Shown here: positions 51,901 through 60,109 of the stretch, in pieces
Numbering within the stretch: the first letter of the stretch is position 1
Layout of the letters: every line of letters starts with the position of its first letter
Assembly (NCBI RefSeq): GCF_013090115.1
Contig: NZ_JABFNN010000030.1
Span: 343,444 to 407,443, forward strand
Source: Flagellimonas amphidinii
GTDB lineage: Bacteria > Bacteroidota > Bacteroidia > Flavobacteriales > Flavobacteriaceae
Length of the DNA: 64,000 bases
Direction: 5' to 3'
The notes under the pieces: model-generated
Told to the model about the DNA's origin: nothing
Seen by the model: only the letters and a program-made list of their open reading frames with translations
The model's database searches: none
Translations under genes and position numbers: made by a program

Positions 51901-52695
51901 GTTTTTGATGATGGTGACGATTTATGTCTTGGAACGCCAAAAGGAGTAGAAGTAGATACAAATGGTTGTCCAGTAAATCGTTTTGCTACGGATAATTTCC
52001 AAATAGAAATACAAAGTGAATCCTGCAGGGACAGCAATGATGGTTTTGTTACAATTACTCCTTTGGATACTTCAATTGCATACTCGGCTGTTTTGGATGG
52101 AGGAGGAACTCCTGTGAATGTGGATTTCACTGATGGCCATACTTTTGAAAACCTTACGGCGGGCAGTTATACATTATGCATTAATGGAATAAATGGGACA
52201 ATAACCTATCAAGAAGCTTGTTTTACTGTTGTTGTAACGGAGCCAGAACTTTTGTCTGCGGCTGTGGCGGTGGATTCCGGGATTTTGGAACTCACCTTAG
52301 AAGGAGGAAGTCTTTATAATGTAGAGCTCAACGGGTTAGTTACACAAACTGTTGAATCTAAAATACAATTGCCTTTGCAAGCTGGAACAAATACGTTGAG
52401 GGCATATACGAATTTATCATGCCAAGGAACTTATGAAGAAACGTTTTTCTTTTCTTCCAAACCCATATTATATCCAAATCCGGTTGATGATGAGACTAAG
52501 ATTTTTCTCAATGGATATATTGGGGCTGTAACTATTGAAGTTTTTTCCGGAAATGGACAATTAGTTATGAGGGACTTAAAAACCGTAAATGGTAATGATT
52601 TGGTAATGGATTTATCGATGTTGTCAACTGGCACTTACTATATAAATATTAAGATGGATGGGGTTCATGAAATTTTTAAAATAATCAAGCAATGA
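48904..52695 (+). CDS. Secreted reprolysin-like metallopeptidase with P domain and T9SS sorting domain
   Basis: 1263 residues. The N-terminal signal peptide ends near residue 22 (FGCFSVQGQQ). A propeptide of about 170 residues follows. The metzincin zinc site is AHELGHQFGANH with H338, E339, H342 and H348, and the Met-turn is TIMGYAG (Met370). After the catalytic domain come Ig-like and fibronectin-like domains, a proprotein-convertase P domain (LNHTYLEDLIISLISPSGTR), an acidic calcium-type repeat (DEDEDGVFDDGDD) and the type A sorting domain (LYPNPVDDETKIFLNGYIGA...). It is likely an extracellular protease released or anchored by T9SS. Its stop overlaps the next start (ATGA). Confidence 0.92.
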   Translation: MKAKLHLVLSITIIFGCFSVQGQQSYWKPVPKKSSYKSVSVKNMEKARAVFSLDKSVFSKELQSFSKKKGEKQLIYLPNNKGEIIAFAIRETPVLSESLAAKYPNIKSYTGVSVNGEYKVKLSSSHKGVQTMIVGLNNQGTAFMEKISNMNDAYVLYEKGTGVSGLDAFVCKTSAIQTKIKEGQSTGKTVIPLVDDQLLRKFRIAVSASGEYTDFHGGTVADALAAINATITRVNEVFETDLGVTLELVPNNELVIFTDPDTDPYNGNLNGEVQNTLTTTIGEENYDVGHLFHKVDEGQDNGNAGFIGAVCVDNQKGSAFSSAFNPKGDTFDVDYVAHELGHQFGANHTWSFESEGTGVQAEPASGTTIMGYAGIVGANNVAPNGDDYFHYNSILQISNYLETTTCAETTALTNSPPTIVTPVDDFIIPKGTAFVLEGNASDPDVGDVLTYTWEQIDNGIVTTNSFGPENSSGANFRSLPPTTSPQRYFPKLSEVVQGNLTQTNPLINEAWETVSNVERDMRFAMTVRDNAAGGGQVVSDLLDVKVVNAAGPFLVTSQASSEVYEAGSTQEITWDVANTNILPVNALAVDIFLSLDGGVTFPVILADDTLNDGSEEVLMPGDATTNARIMVKASNNIFFAVNAADFSIQQSQVVLGFQELSYEVCQPDDLVIPFTYETFGGFSETSTFSADVPVGLTAAFSPTQANTNDTSINLTLSNTDNVSPGVYQISVISTSASVTKEVDLSIAVRDTGFSDVVLLAPTNGEASTSVDARLEWEANELYTSYDVEIADDVGFTSIVESATVPFNFYNATSLEEQTEYFWRVRPNNNCGIGTFGAANSFTTIQLDCNSFNASGVPLEISTVGTPTISSTIQVFEDLPITDVNVGVELNHTYLEDLIISLISPSGTRVTLISNSCGDLNDVTATFDDDGVKIQCSGSPAISETVQPLGSLASLNGESSLGEWTLEIQDTAASDGGSFTGFSLEICVEGAFRPDEDEDGVFDDGDDLCLGTPKGVEVDTNGCPVNRFATDNFQIEIQSESCRDSNDGFVTITPLDTSIAYSAVLDGGGTPVNVDFTDGHTFENLTAGSYTLCINGINGTITYQEACFTVVVTEPELLSAAVAVDSGILELTLEGGSLYNVELNGLVTQTVESKIQLPLQAGTNTLRAYTNLSCQGTYEETFFFSSKPILYPNPVDDETKIFLNGYIGAVTIEVFSGNGQLVMRDLKTVNGNDLVMDLSMLSTGTYYINIKMDGVHEIFKIIKQ

Positions 52696-53378
52696 AAAAG
52701 ACGTTATTAAGCTTAACAATACTTGCCCTTTTAATCTCATGCGGAGGTAGTGATGACCCACCACCAGTGCCAGGCGGAGCCAATTTGGTTTTTCCTTTGG
52801 AAAGTTCAGAATGTACCACAGGTGTCAGTGTAAATGAAAATTTGAGTCAAATTACTTTTGAATGGGAGGCTTCATCAAATACGGACAGTTATACATTAAG
52901 CGTGGTGAACTTGGATGCCAATACTCCCCAAACTATTTCCACGGCTACAACCTCAGCAAGCTTGTCCATTGCTAAAGGGGCACCGTTTTCTTGGTCAGTT
53001 ACGTCTAGAAATTCCCAATCTGACCAAGTTGCCACTAGCGATACGTGGTTGTTTTACAATGCAGGGGCACAGACTTCATATGCGCCTTTTCCGGCTCAAC
53101 TGGTAAGTCCTGTTTCAGGATCTACAGTACAAAGAGATATTGCCAATGAAGTAGCTTTGGTTTGGTCTGGTTCAGATGTAGAGAACGACATTGCTTCTTT
53201 TGAGATATTTTTTTCAGACCAAAATCCACCTACTACTTCTGTTGGTACTACTGATGCTGGCACTATGGAAGTATCGGTGGGTGTTGAATCAGATATGGTC
53301 TACTACTGGAGTGTAATTACCACAGATGCAGAAGGAAATACATCAGACTCTGGGATTTTTGAATTTAGGGTTTTCTGA
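52692..53378 (+). CDS. Lipoprotein with fibronectin-type-III-like domains
   Basis: 228 residues. Lipoprotein signal peptide ending LLISCGG, so the lipidated cysteine would be Cys17. A Pro/Gly spacer (DDPPPVPGGA) is followed by two beta-sandwich domains of about 95 residues. Each carries the fibronectin-type WEASSNTDSYTLSV / YYWSVITTDAEG pattern. It is translationally coupled to the metalloprotease (ATGA overlap). It is likely an outer-membrane lipoprotein that assists, binds or is processed by that enzyme; this partnership is an inference. Confidence 0.85.
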   Translation: MKKTLLSLTILALLISCGGSDDPPPVPGGANLVFPLESSECTTGVSVNENLSQITFEWEASSNTDSYTLSVVNLDANTPQTISTATTSASLSIAKGAPFSWSVTSRNSQSDQVATSDTWLFYNAGAQTSYAPFPAQLVSPVSGSTVQRDIANEVALVWSGSDVENDIASFEIFFSDQNPPTTSVGTTDAGTMEVSVGVESDMVYYWSVITTDAEGNTSDSGIFEFRVF

Positions 53379-54011
53379 TTAAGTTCCATTAAATTGATTC
53401 ATTGTGTTCTTGGCTCCTGAAAACACAAATGATCTTATAAGTTCTGCTGCTTTTTGTAAACGTTCAGGCATTGCGGCCTTTTCCTCTGTGTTCCATTTGC
53501 CCAAAACATGTTCTACTTGTCTACCTTTGCTGAATTCAGAGCCGACTCCAAACCTAAATCGGTTATATTTTGAGGATTGTAGTACATTCTGAATGTCTTT
53601 TAAACCATTATGCCCACCGTCACTGCCTTTGGTTTTGAGTCGAATAGTTCCAAAGGGAAGATTGATGTCATCTGTTATTATTAGTACATTGTCCAATGGA
53701 ATTTTCTCTTTTTCCATCCAATATTTTACAGCCTTTCCACTTAGATTCATATAAGTGGAGGGTTTTAGGCATAGAACACTTTTACCTTTGTGTTTAAAAG
53801 TGGCCACACTTCCAAGCTTAGCACTTTCAAAGGTGAAACTTTCCTGTTCGGCCAAAAAGTTCAAAACTTTAAAACCAATATTATGTCTGGTTTCATCATA
53901 TTCAGACCCAATATTGCCCAAACCAACAATAAGGAATTTTTTCATAGAATCAGTTTCTTCTCCCAAACGATTGATAGAACCAAAAAGTGATTTTAAAAAT
54001 TGGAACATCAA
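53379..54011 (-). CDS. pth: Peptidyl-tRNA hydrolase with N-terminal extension
   Basis: 210 residues. The Pth core starts at about residue 23 (MKKFLIVGLGNIGSEYDETR, with HNIGF carrying the catalytic histidine) and includes YMNLSGKAVKYWMEKEK, GSDGGHNGLKDIQ and FRFGVGSEF. It frees peptides from peptidyl-tRNA and is essential. The 22-residue leader MMFQFLKSLFGSINRLGEET is amphipathic. Starting at Met23 (53945) is also possible, but leaders of this kind are usual in flavobacterial Pth. Its stop directly abuts the stop of the lipoprotein gene. Confidence 0.94.
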   Translation of the reverse strand: MMFQFLKSLFGSINRLGEETDSMKKFLIVGLGNIGSEYDETRHNIGFKVLNFLAEQESFTFESAKLGSVATFKHKGKSVLCLKPSTYMNLSGKAVKYWMEKEKIPLDNVLIITDDINLPFGTIRLKTKGSDGGHNGLKDIQNVLQSSKYNRFRFGVGSEFSKGRQVEHVLGKWNTEEKAAMPERLQKAAELIRSFVFSGAKNTMNQFNGT

Positions 54012-54028
54012 ATTAGATGTGTTTGTCT

Positions 54029-54074
54029 AAAAATACAAAAGCATCCCAAATCTAATATGTAATCTGGGATGCTT
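54029..54074 (-). terminator. Terminator of rplY
   Basis: aagcatccca (54039-54048) and tgggatgctt (54065-54074) form a perfect 10-bp stem. On the minus strand it is followed by TTTTGTATTTTT. It lies 24 bases after the rplY stop. Confidence 0.85.
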
Positions 54075-54098
54075 GTATCAATTAATTTTTGATGCTAT

Positions 54099-54728
54099 TT
54101 ATTCAGTAGCCTCAGCTGCTGGAGCTTCTGCAGCACCTTCTTCAGCTGTTTCTTCATCATCGTCATCATCACCTGCAACAGATGTTCTAGAAGCTTTTAC
54201 TTGAACAACAGCTGTACTGTTTGGATGTAAAATGGTGTAATCATCATTCAAAAGTGTTTCCACAGGAATAGTTCCTCCAATTTTTAATTTGGAAATATCC
54301 ACTGTAATGAAATCTGGAAGTAAATCTGGCAATGCTTTGATAGAAAGTTTTCTTTTTCTGAAAAGCAAACGACCACCGTTGCGTACACCAGGAGAATTGC
54401 CTTCCAAACGAACTGGAATATTCATGGTAACCGGCTTGTCCTTGAACAATTGGTAAAAATCCACGTGCAAAATCTTATCGGTTACAGGATGAAATTGAAT
54501 ATCCTGCATAACAGCTTCAAAAGTTTGACCACCTTCCAATTCAATTACCGCTGTATGGGCATTGGGAGTGTACACTAAATTTTTGAATGAAAGTTCATCC
54601 GCTGAAAAGTGTAATGGCTTATCCCCTCCGTACAGTACGCAAGGGACCTTTCCAGCATTACGTAAGGCTTTGGTAGAAACCTTGCCCACGCTTTCTCTTT
54701 GAGATCCTTTGATAGTAATTGACTTCAT
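54099..54728 (-). CDS. rplY: 50S ribosomal protein bL25 (CTC form)
   Basis: 209 residues. The N-terminal L25 domain ([20 protein letters not shown]) binds 5S rRNA. It is followed by the longer TL5/CTC domain ([20 protein letters not shown]), and a flexible acidic tail with [14 protein letters not shown] and [10 protein letters not shown]. This long form is normal in Bacteroidota. It is co-transcribed with prs, 20 bases apart. Confidence 0.95.
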   Translation of the reverse strand: MKSITIKGSQRESVGKVSTKALRNAGKVPCVLYGGDKPLHFSADELSFKNLVYTPNAHTAVIELEGGQTFEAVMQDIQFHPVTDKILHVDFYQLFKDKPVTMNIPVRLEGNSPGVRNGGRLLFRKRKLSIKALPDLLPDFITVDISKLKIGGTIPVETLLNDDYTILHPNSTAVVQVKASRTSVAGDDDDDEETAEEGAAEAPAAEATE

Positions 54729-54748
54729 TATTAAATATTAAAATTGAT

Positions 54749-55690
54749 TTACATTAAAAATTTGGAAGATATTGATGTATTATGATGTACACGATGCATG
54801 ACATCGGCAAAAAGATCGGCACAACTCAATATCTTTATTTTTTCTTGTCCTTGATCAACAGGAATAGAATCTGTAATGATCAGTTCCGTTAATTTTGAAT
54901 TTTCTATTTTTTCATAAGCATTGCCAGAAAGCAATCCGTGTGTAGTTATTGCGCGAACGCTTTTGGCTCCTCTTTCCATCATCAAGTCAGCAGCTTTGGT
55001 AAGCGTACCGGCTGTATCAACCATATCATCAACGAGTACCACGTTTTTCCCTTTCACATCTCCAATCAGTTCCATATGGGAGATAACATTGGCCTTAGCG
55101 CGTTGTTTGTAACAGATTACAACATCACATTCCAATGCTTTGGAATAAGCATATGCTCTCTTAGAACCACCCATATCTGGAGAGGCGATGCACAGATTAT
55201 CCAAATTGAGACCTTTGAGATAGGGCAGGAAAAGTGTGGAGGCAAATAAATGGTCCACAGGTTTTTCAAAGAACCCTTGAATTTGATCAGCATGCAAATC
55301 CATGGTGATAATACGAGTGGCTCCGGCCGTTTCTAACATTTTGGCCACTAATTTGGCAGCTATAGGAACACGGGGTTTATCTTTACGATCTTGTCTGGCC
55401 CAACCAAAATAGGGCATAACTGCTGTAATGTGTCTTGCTGATGCTCTTTTGGCGGCATCCAACATCAACAACATTTCCATTAAATTTTCGGGTCCAGGAT
55501 TAGTAGAGCCAATGATGAAAATTCTAGTTCCCCGAATGGATTCTTCAAAAGAAGGCTGAAACTCTCCATCGCTGTATCTAGAGAATTGTATTTTCCCTAA
55601 ATCCGCGCCATAGGCAGCTGCAATGTTTTTACCAAGCTCAACACTCTGGGTACATGCAAAAATTTTGGGTTCGGGAACTCGATATGGCAT
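54749..55690 (-). CDS. prs: Ribose-phosphate pyrophosphokinase
   Basis: 313 residues. PRPP synthase motifs are seen in order: IRGTRIFIIGSTNPGPENLM, ARQDRKDKPRVPIAAKLVAK, ITMDLHADQIQGFFEKPVDH, and the PRPP-binding loop VVLVDDMVDTAGTLTKAADL. It transfers pyrophosphate from ATP to ribose-5-phosphate to make PRPP for nucleotides, histidine and tryptophan. The prs-rplY-pth order is typical of Bacteroidota. Confidence 0.97.
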   Translation of the reverse strand: MPYRVPEPKIFACTQSVELGKNIAAAYGADLGKIQFSRYSDGEFQPSFEESIRGTRIFIIGSTNPGPENLMEMLLMLDAAKRASARHITAVMPYFGWARQDRKDKPRVPIAAKLVAKMLETAGATRIITMDLHADQIQGFFEKPVDHLFASTLFLPYLKGLNLDNLCIASPDMGGSKRAYAYSKALECDVVICYKQRAKANVISHMELIGDVKGKNVVLVDDMVDTAGTLTKAADLMMERGAKSVRAITTHGLLSGNAYEKIENSKLTELIITDSIPVDQGQEKIKILSCADLFADVMHRVHHNTSISSKFLM

Positions 55691-55790
55691 TGCAATCTCT
55701 TGTTAGCTAACTTTTTATAAGTACTTTTTTATAAAAGAGGTGCAAATTTATAAATTAATTCGGGTTGCTAAAGGATTATTGCTTCTATTT

Positions 55791-55822
55791 TTGGTGGTAA
55801 ACAAAATTATTTTTTAGCTTTG
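55791..55822 (+). promoter_or_regulatory. Candidate tRNA-Leu promoter
   Basis: TAGCTTTG at 55815-55822 matches TAnnTTTG. TTG at 55791-55793 lies 21 bases before it, slightly longer than usual. The tRNA begins 30 bases after the box. Confidence 0.5.
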
Positions 55823-55851
55823 CATCCGCATTTGAGATAAGTGCCAAAAAT

Positions 55852-55933
55852 GCCTTGGTGGCGGAATTGGTAGACGCGCTGGATTCAAAATCCAGTTCTT
55901 TCGGGAGTGTGGGTTCGATTCCCACCCAAGGTA
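55852..55933 (+). tRNA. tRNA-Leu (anticodon CAA)
   Basis: 82 bases. Acceptor arms gccttgg and ccaaggt pair with one G-U at the first position. The D arm includes gcggaattggtagacgcgc. The anticodon loop ttcaaaa carries CAA and reads the UUG codon. A class II long variable arm follows, then the T arm gtggg-ttcgatt-cccac. CCA is not encoded. Confidence 0.95.
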
Positions 55934-55945
55934 CTTAAAGGAAAG

Positions 55946-55972
55946 GCCGAGATTTAGCATCTCGGCTTTTTA
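55946..55972 (+). terminator. Terminator of tRNA-Leu
   Basis: gccgagat and atctcggc form a perfect 8-bp stem with loop ttagc, followed by tttttattt. It starts 12 bases after the tRNA. Confidence 0.88.
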
Positions 55973-56065
55973 TTTGGGTACAACATTTTTAGCTTTCCCG
56001 ACTGTAACGTTTTAATTAATGATGACATTTTTTTTCCATTACGATAGTAGGGAAAAGAACAAATC

Positions 56066-56851
56066 ATGAAAAAAATAACTCTAGTTGCAATAGCATCTTT
56101 TACCCTGATCTTCTTTTCCTGTAATAAGGATGGTGAGGGAGGCAATGGAAACAACAATTCTGTTTTACAAGGGTTCAATTCCCAAGTATGTACAAATGTT
56201 CAAGGTCCTTCGGCGGCCTATTGGGATTTTTCCCATAGCATTCCACTTCCATTGACCCAGATTCCCGTTGTAAAAAACCCAGGACAGCAGTTCATCCACA
56301 GTCAGTTTCCTTTGTTGGGATTTGTAATGCCACAGGGATTCAATGCCAATGAAATCACGGATCCTTTGACCGGAACCATCGGGGTAAATGTGGTCAGGAA
56401 TGATAACAATGTGGTCTTTAGATGGGTGCCCAACACCCAAGCAGCCGGATAGATTTCAGCAACCAATATTATTGCCAACGAAATCAATGCCATGTTTGCC
56501 CATTATGGATTTAATGGGTCGCCAGATGTGGTCTGTACCACAACGTCCAACAGCTCTTTTGAAGGAATTCCTTCCCAATTTACCGCGAGATTGTTGCGTT
56601 TTGGAGGAATAACCGGTCAGGTTTGGGTGCGGTCTACTTTTATAGCTGGAGGAACCTTTTCGGCCATTTCCGTTACCTCTGCGCCCTCCGCAGAATATGA
56701 CACCCAGGTTGCCGAAACCTTTTTGCCCATAAACTATCAACTGTTTGTAGGTAGGGATGGCGAATTTGTGGACAATGACAATGATGGAGTTCCGGCCAAC
56801 CAAGATCCAGATGACAATAATCCGAATGTTCCCAATAACAACGGAGGATAA
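56066..56851 (+). pseudogene. Lipoprotein gene interrupted by an in-frame TAG
   Basis: A single frame of 262 codons contains one internal TAG at 56450-56452. Upstream of it is a lipoprotein (MKKITLVAIASFTLIFFSCN, lipid cysteine Cys19) rich in Asn/Gly and ending NTQAAG. Downstream, the same frame resumes with ISATNIIANEINAMFAHYGF and continues to the acidic end DNDNDGVPANQDPDD, a calcium-type motif, then NNGG. The halves read as one protein of about 260 residues, so the stop is either a recent nonsense mutation, a readthrough site or a sequence error. The start and terminator are intact. I recognise no family. Confidence 0.7.
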
Positions 56852-56882
56852 AATTTTTTGAGTTAGTTAGGTTAGTTGATTG

Positions 56883-56917
56883 AAAAGGCTCTCAATGCTC
56901 TGAGGGTCTTTTTTTTT
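56883..56917 (+). terminator. Terminator of the interrupted lipoprotein gene
   Basis: A stem of about 12 pairs with two G-U pairs (56883-56894 with 56901-56912 region) has a 6-base loop and is followed by nine T residues. The hairpin includes the stop codon of the CHAT gene on the other strand (56892-56894). Confidence 0.75.
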
Positions 56918-59900
56918 GTGCCCACCACCACAAAAGAAGCGCCAAAGCAACCAAAATGAGCCCCCACCAAATCCAATGGTTGCCAGTGGAAAGTTCAATT
57001 GGAGAGGTATTGCCCATCAAAACCAAACCCGCCCAATACTGTGGGTGAAGGGTTCTGCCATCGGCGTTCTGCAAATAGTCCAATTTGGCCAACCTAAGTG
57101 CTTCGTCCTTTGGTTTTCCTTCGGAAAGATAATCGTAAAAATAGCCCAGGATTTGTGTACTTGATTGTTCGTCGATTTGCCACAAACTTGTCAAAATACT
57201 TTCGCTTCCGGCATAGTTGAAGGCATGTGCCAGGGATATCATGCCTTCCCCAGGCTGATACGTTGGTTTTCCTGTCTCGCAAGCAGTCAAAATAGCCAAA
57301 TTGGAGCTTAGGTTTTGATTATAGATCTCGTAGGTATAGAGATAATTGTCGTTGATGTTGATGGAGTCTGAAACATTCTTTGCGAAAACCAATCGGGACA
57401 GTTCAGGATTCACATTGTTCGATTCTGCATGGGTGCCAATATGGATAATCTTATGCTCTTTGGCCGATTCAGAGAACAACTGTTTTGACGCATTTGAATT
57501 CAAGAAGGTATTGCCATCGAATTTTTTTCCGAATTTTTTGGCCAAATCAGTGCTAAAAGGTTGGGGGAGGAGCATCAAATAGGCTTTGTCCAAAAAGAGG
57601 GAATCCGAAATAGCCATTTGGTAATTGGCCTTCATGGCATGATCAAATTCCGGAACAAAGGCTACAAAATCACTATCATATTGTAATGTTTTGGAACCAT
57701 TTTCCAACAGCAACAGACTGTAATTGTAGGAGATGTTGTGTTGGGATAATAGCGCATTTTTTGAAATATCATTTAATGAACTGACCCTTTCAGGGGTCAA
57801 AAGTTCAAAACTCAAATTGAACAGTTCCGCATCTGGAAAAATGATGACGTTTTTAGTGTCAACGTGTTTGGCCAAAGGGGCCCAGAGTTGATCGTGCAAG
57901 GTCTTGAGGCAGTTAAAAAGCATGTCCGTATCAGAAGTATAATCGGATAGTACCCGTATGCACGCGTTGTCCAAAGTATTGGGCAATTCAATAAGTGATG
58001 TTTTGGTGTTGTTATGTACAAATGCATAAAGGTTTTCACCAACAAAAAAATAGCGGACAATTGTGGTTTCAGGGTTGATGGGTTGCTTTAATTTGGTCAA
58101 AGGCCTAACAATTGAAGCGTACCTCATAGCATAGTATTCCGGGTAGTTTTTTTGGATGCTATCAAGGTAATTGTCCCAGCTTTCGGAAGTTTTCTCCCAT
58201 TCCAAGACATTAAATTGGGTCCCTGCTTCGGCATCAAAAAAAGAATTCATCCTCTCCTTGATCAGTTGTTCCCTTTCTTTGATTTCGGCAGGGGCCAGAG
58301 TACTTTCAATAAGATTGAGACGAGCCCTTATTTTATTATAAATGGCTGATTCGTGAAGCGCCATGACCTTTTCAAGATACTCATGGTTCTTAGTACTATT
58401 ATAAAGATCCAGGTATACCTTTTTGGCAAAATCAAAAACCTCTTTATTATCTTCTATCAAATCGGCCACAGCTTGTTGGGATGAGACCAGGGGTCTTCTG
58501 TTTTCAACAATCTTGGTTGCCTCGTCAATAAGTTTTGTTATTTCCGCTAAGGTCGCCGGGGATTTTGTAGCAAGCATCCCATATCTTGCCTTGGCCAAAA
58601 ACAAAACTACCTTGGCCTGGTCTGCACCAAAATAATACCTGTTTTTCTCATTTCCTGAAAACCGCGAATTATAACTTTCCAGTAGTGCGTTACAAAGCAT
58701 GATGGTTTCCAAAAAGTCATCGGCTTCGAATGATACACGTATTTTTGAAAGGGAAACTGCATTGTCCAAATATCCACCTTTGCCGTATCGTTCCTGTACT
58801 TTTTGTTGGGTTTTGTTGAGCAGGTCTTTGGCTTGGTCAAAAAGCCCTGCGCGCGAATAGGTCTGCGCCAAATTCAATTGGGTATAAATTTGATTTTGGC
58901 TGTATCCGTCAGGGTTGTTTTTCTCATAGACCGAGAGTGTTTTGTGATAATAGGATATGGCCTCATCATAATTATCGTACTCGCTTTCAAGATCCCCATA
59001 TACATTGAACAGGTTGCCCCAATATGAAAGATTGTCCCCTGGAATTGAATTCAAGGATTTTTCTGCTTCTTCCAAATATTTTCGTGATTTGTTCAGGTCC
59101 TTGCTGAACAAATGGGCTTCAGCCATCAACAAAATTGAACTGAAGTATTGCACTGTATTGGGTAATAGATTGTTTTTGGCATGGTTGTACCCAAGTGTCG
59201 CTATCTGTTTTGCTCTTTTCTTATTGCCGATATCATTGTACAGGCTGCCTAGATTTCTATAAGCAATGGTCAAATTGCCATGTATCTTTTCGGTCAGGGG
59301 ATGGTTGTTGGTTTTTTCCAGAAATGTATTGAAATGGGTTATGCAGCTAAGGGTCATGTCCATTGCGGCATGGTAATCCCCTTCAGATTGTTTTACCATG
59401 ACCCAGTTGCCATAAATGGTGCCCGGAAGATAATAGCGGTTTTCAGGAGTGTCAGAGGAATTGGAAATGGACTTGAGCGCCCTTTCAAAATAATAATTGG
59501 CACTATCTGGCTGGCCCATAAAATGTGATAGTGAAGCCTTATAATTATAGGTTCTGGGAGCCAAAGGAAATTTAAGGGATGGATTGTCCTTGATCAATTG
59601 AAGTACATTCTCCGTTCGTTGCATTAACTGATTAAAATCTCCCAATTTGAGTCCAATTTCACTAAGGTGAAATTCTGATTCCATCATTTTTAAGGGATTT
59701 CCAAGACTTTTGGCCATTGTATTTGCCTTAAGGGCATAATCGTTTGCCGCAACCACGCTTCCTTGGTCAACATGCAACAGACCCATTCCCAACAGCCCTT
59801 CATATAAGATGGTATCGTGCAGGCTTTTATCATCAATATGCTGGAGGAAATCCCTAGCATCATTAAATGATGTGTTCTTATCTTTTAGAAATTCAATTTT

Positions 59901-60107
59901 TCCCAAGGGGTAAACCAATTTTCCCAAATTAAGATGGGTTTTTTCCTTTTCGGTTTCCTTTAGAATCAAAGTTTTGGCCTTTTCCAATTGATCGATTGCA
60001 ATGAGGCTATCTATCTTTTCCAGAATGTGTCCTTCTTGGGAATGGAGCATGGATTGACAGCATAAAACCATCAAAAATGGGAATATGAACTTGTTTTTGC
60101 CGAGCAT
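56892..60107 (-). CDS. TPR-CHAT caspase-like protease, signal peptide plus C-terminal membrane anchor
   Basis: 1071 residues. The N-terminal leader is MLGKNKFIFPFLMVLCCQSM, likely cleaved near residue 23. Residues about 30-600 are TPR repeats (KASLSHFMGQPDSANYYFER, YDEAISYYHKTLSVYEKNNP). The CHAT domain spans about 740-1035 with the caspase-type dyad His893 (IIHIGTHAES) and Cys943 (AILTACETG), plus SILTSLWQIDE and YWAGLVLMG. One membrane helix, 1045-1062 (IWWGLILVALALLLWWW), is followed by a basic tail, so TPR and CHAT should face the periplasm. CHAT proteases cleave specific partner proteins; the target here is unknown. It is the last gene of the sigma operon, 2 bases after the TPR anti-sigma-like gene. 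Confidence 0.92.
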   Translation of the reverse strand: MLGKNKFIFPFLMVLCCQSMLHSQEGHILEKIDSLIAIDQLEKAKTLILKETEKEKTHLNLGKLVYPLGKIEFLKDKNTSFNDARDFLQHIDDKSLHDTILYEGLLGMGLLHVDQGSVVAANDYALKANTMAKSLGNPLKMMESEFHLSEIGLKLGDFNQLMQRTENVLQLIKDNPSLKFPLAPRTYNYKASLSHFMGQPDSANYYFERALKSISNSSDTPENRYYLPGTIYGNWVMVKQSEGDYHAAMDMTLSCITHFNTFLEKTNNHPLTEKIHGNLTIAYRNLGSLYNDIGNKKRAKQIATLGYNHAKNNLLPNTVQYFSSILLMAEAHLFSKDLNKSRKYLEEAEKSLNSIPGDNLSYWGNLFNVYGDLESEYDNYDEAISYYHKTLSVYEKNNPDGYSQNQIYTQLNLAQTYSRAGLFDQAKDLLNKTQQKVQERYGKGGYLDNAVSLSKIRVSFEADDFLETIMLCNALLESYNSRFSGNEKNRYYFGADQAKVVLFLAKARYGMLATKSPATLAEITKLIDEATKIVENRRPLVSSQQAVADLIEDNKEVFDFAKKVYLDLYNSTKNHEYLEKVMALHESAIYNKIRARLNLIESTLAPAEIKEREQLIKERMNSFFDAEAGTQFNVLEWEKTSESWDNYLDSIQKNYPEYYAMRYASIVRPLTKLKQPINPETTIVRYFFVGENLYAFVHNNTKTSLIELPNTLDNACIRVLSDYTSDTDMLFNCLKTLHDQLWAPLAKHVDTKNVIIFPDAELFNLSFELLTPERVSSLNDISKNALLSQHNISYNYSLLLLENGSKTLQYDSDFVAFVPEFDHAMKANYQMAISDSLFLDKAYLMLLPQPFSTDLAKKFGKKFDGNTFLNSNASKQLFSESAKEHKIIHIGTHAESNNVNPELSRLVFAKNVSDSININDNYLYTYEIYNQNLSSNLAILTACETGKPTYQPGEGMISLAHAFNYAGSESILTSLWQIDEQSSTQILGYFYDYLSEGKPKDEALRLAKLDYLQNADGRTLHPQYWAGLVLMGNTSPIELSTGNHWIWWGLILVALALLLWWWAQKKRPSEH

Positions 60108-60109
60108 GA

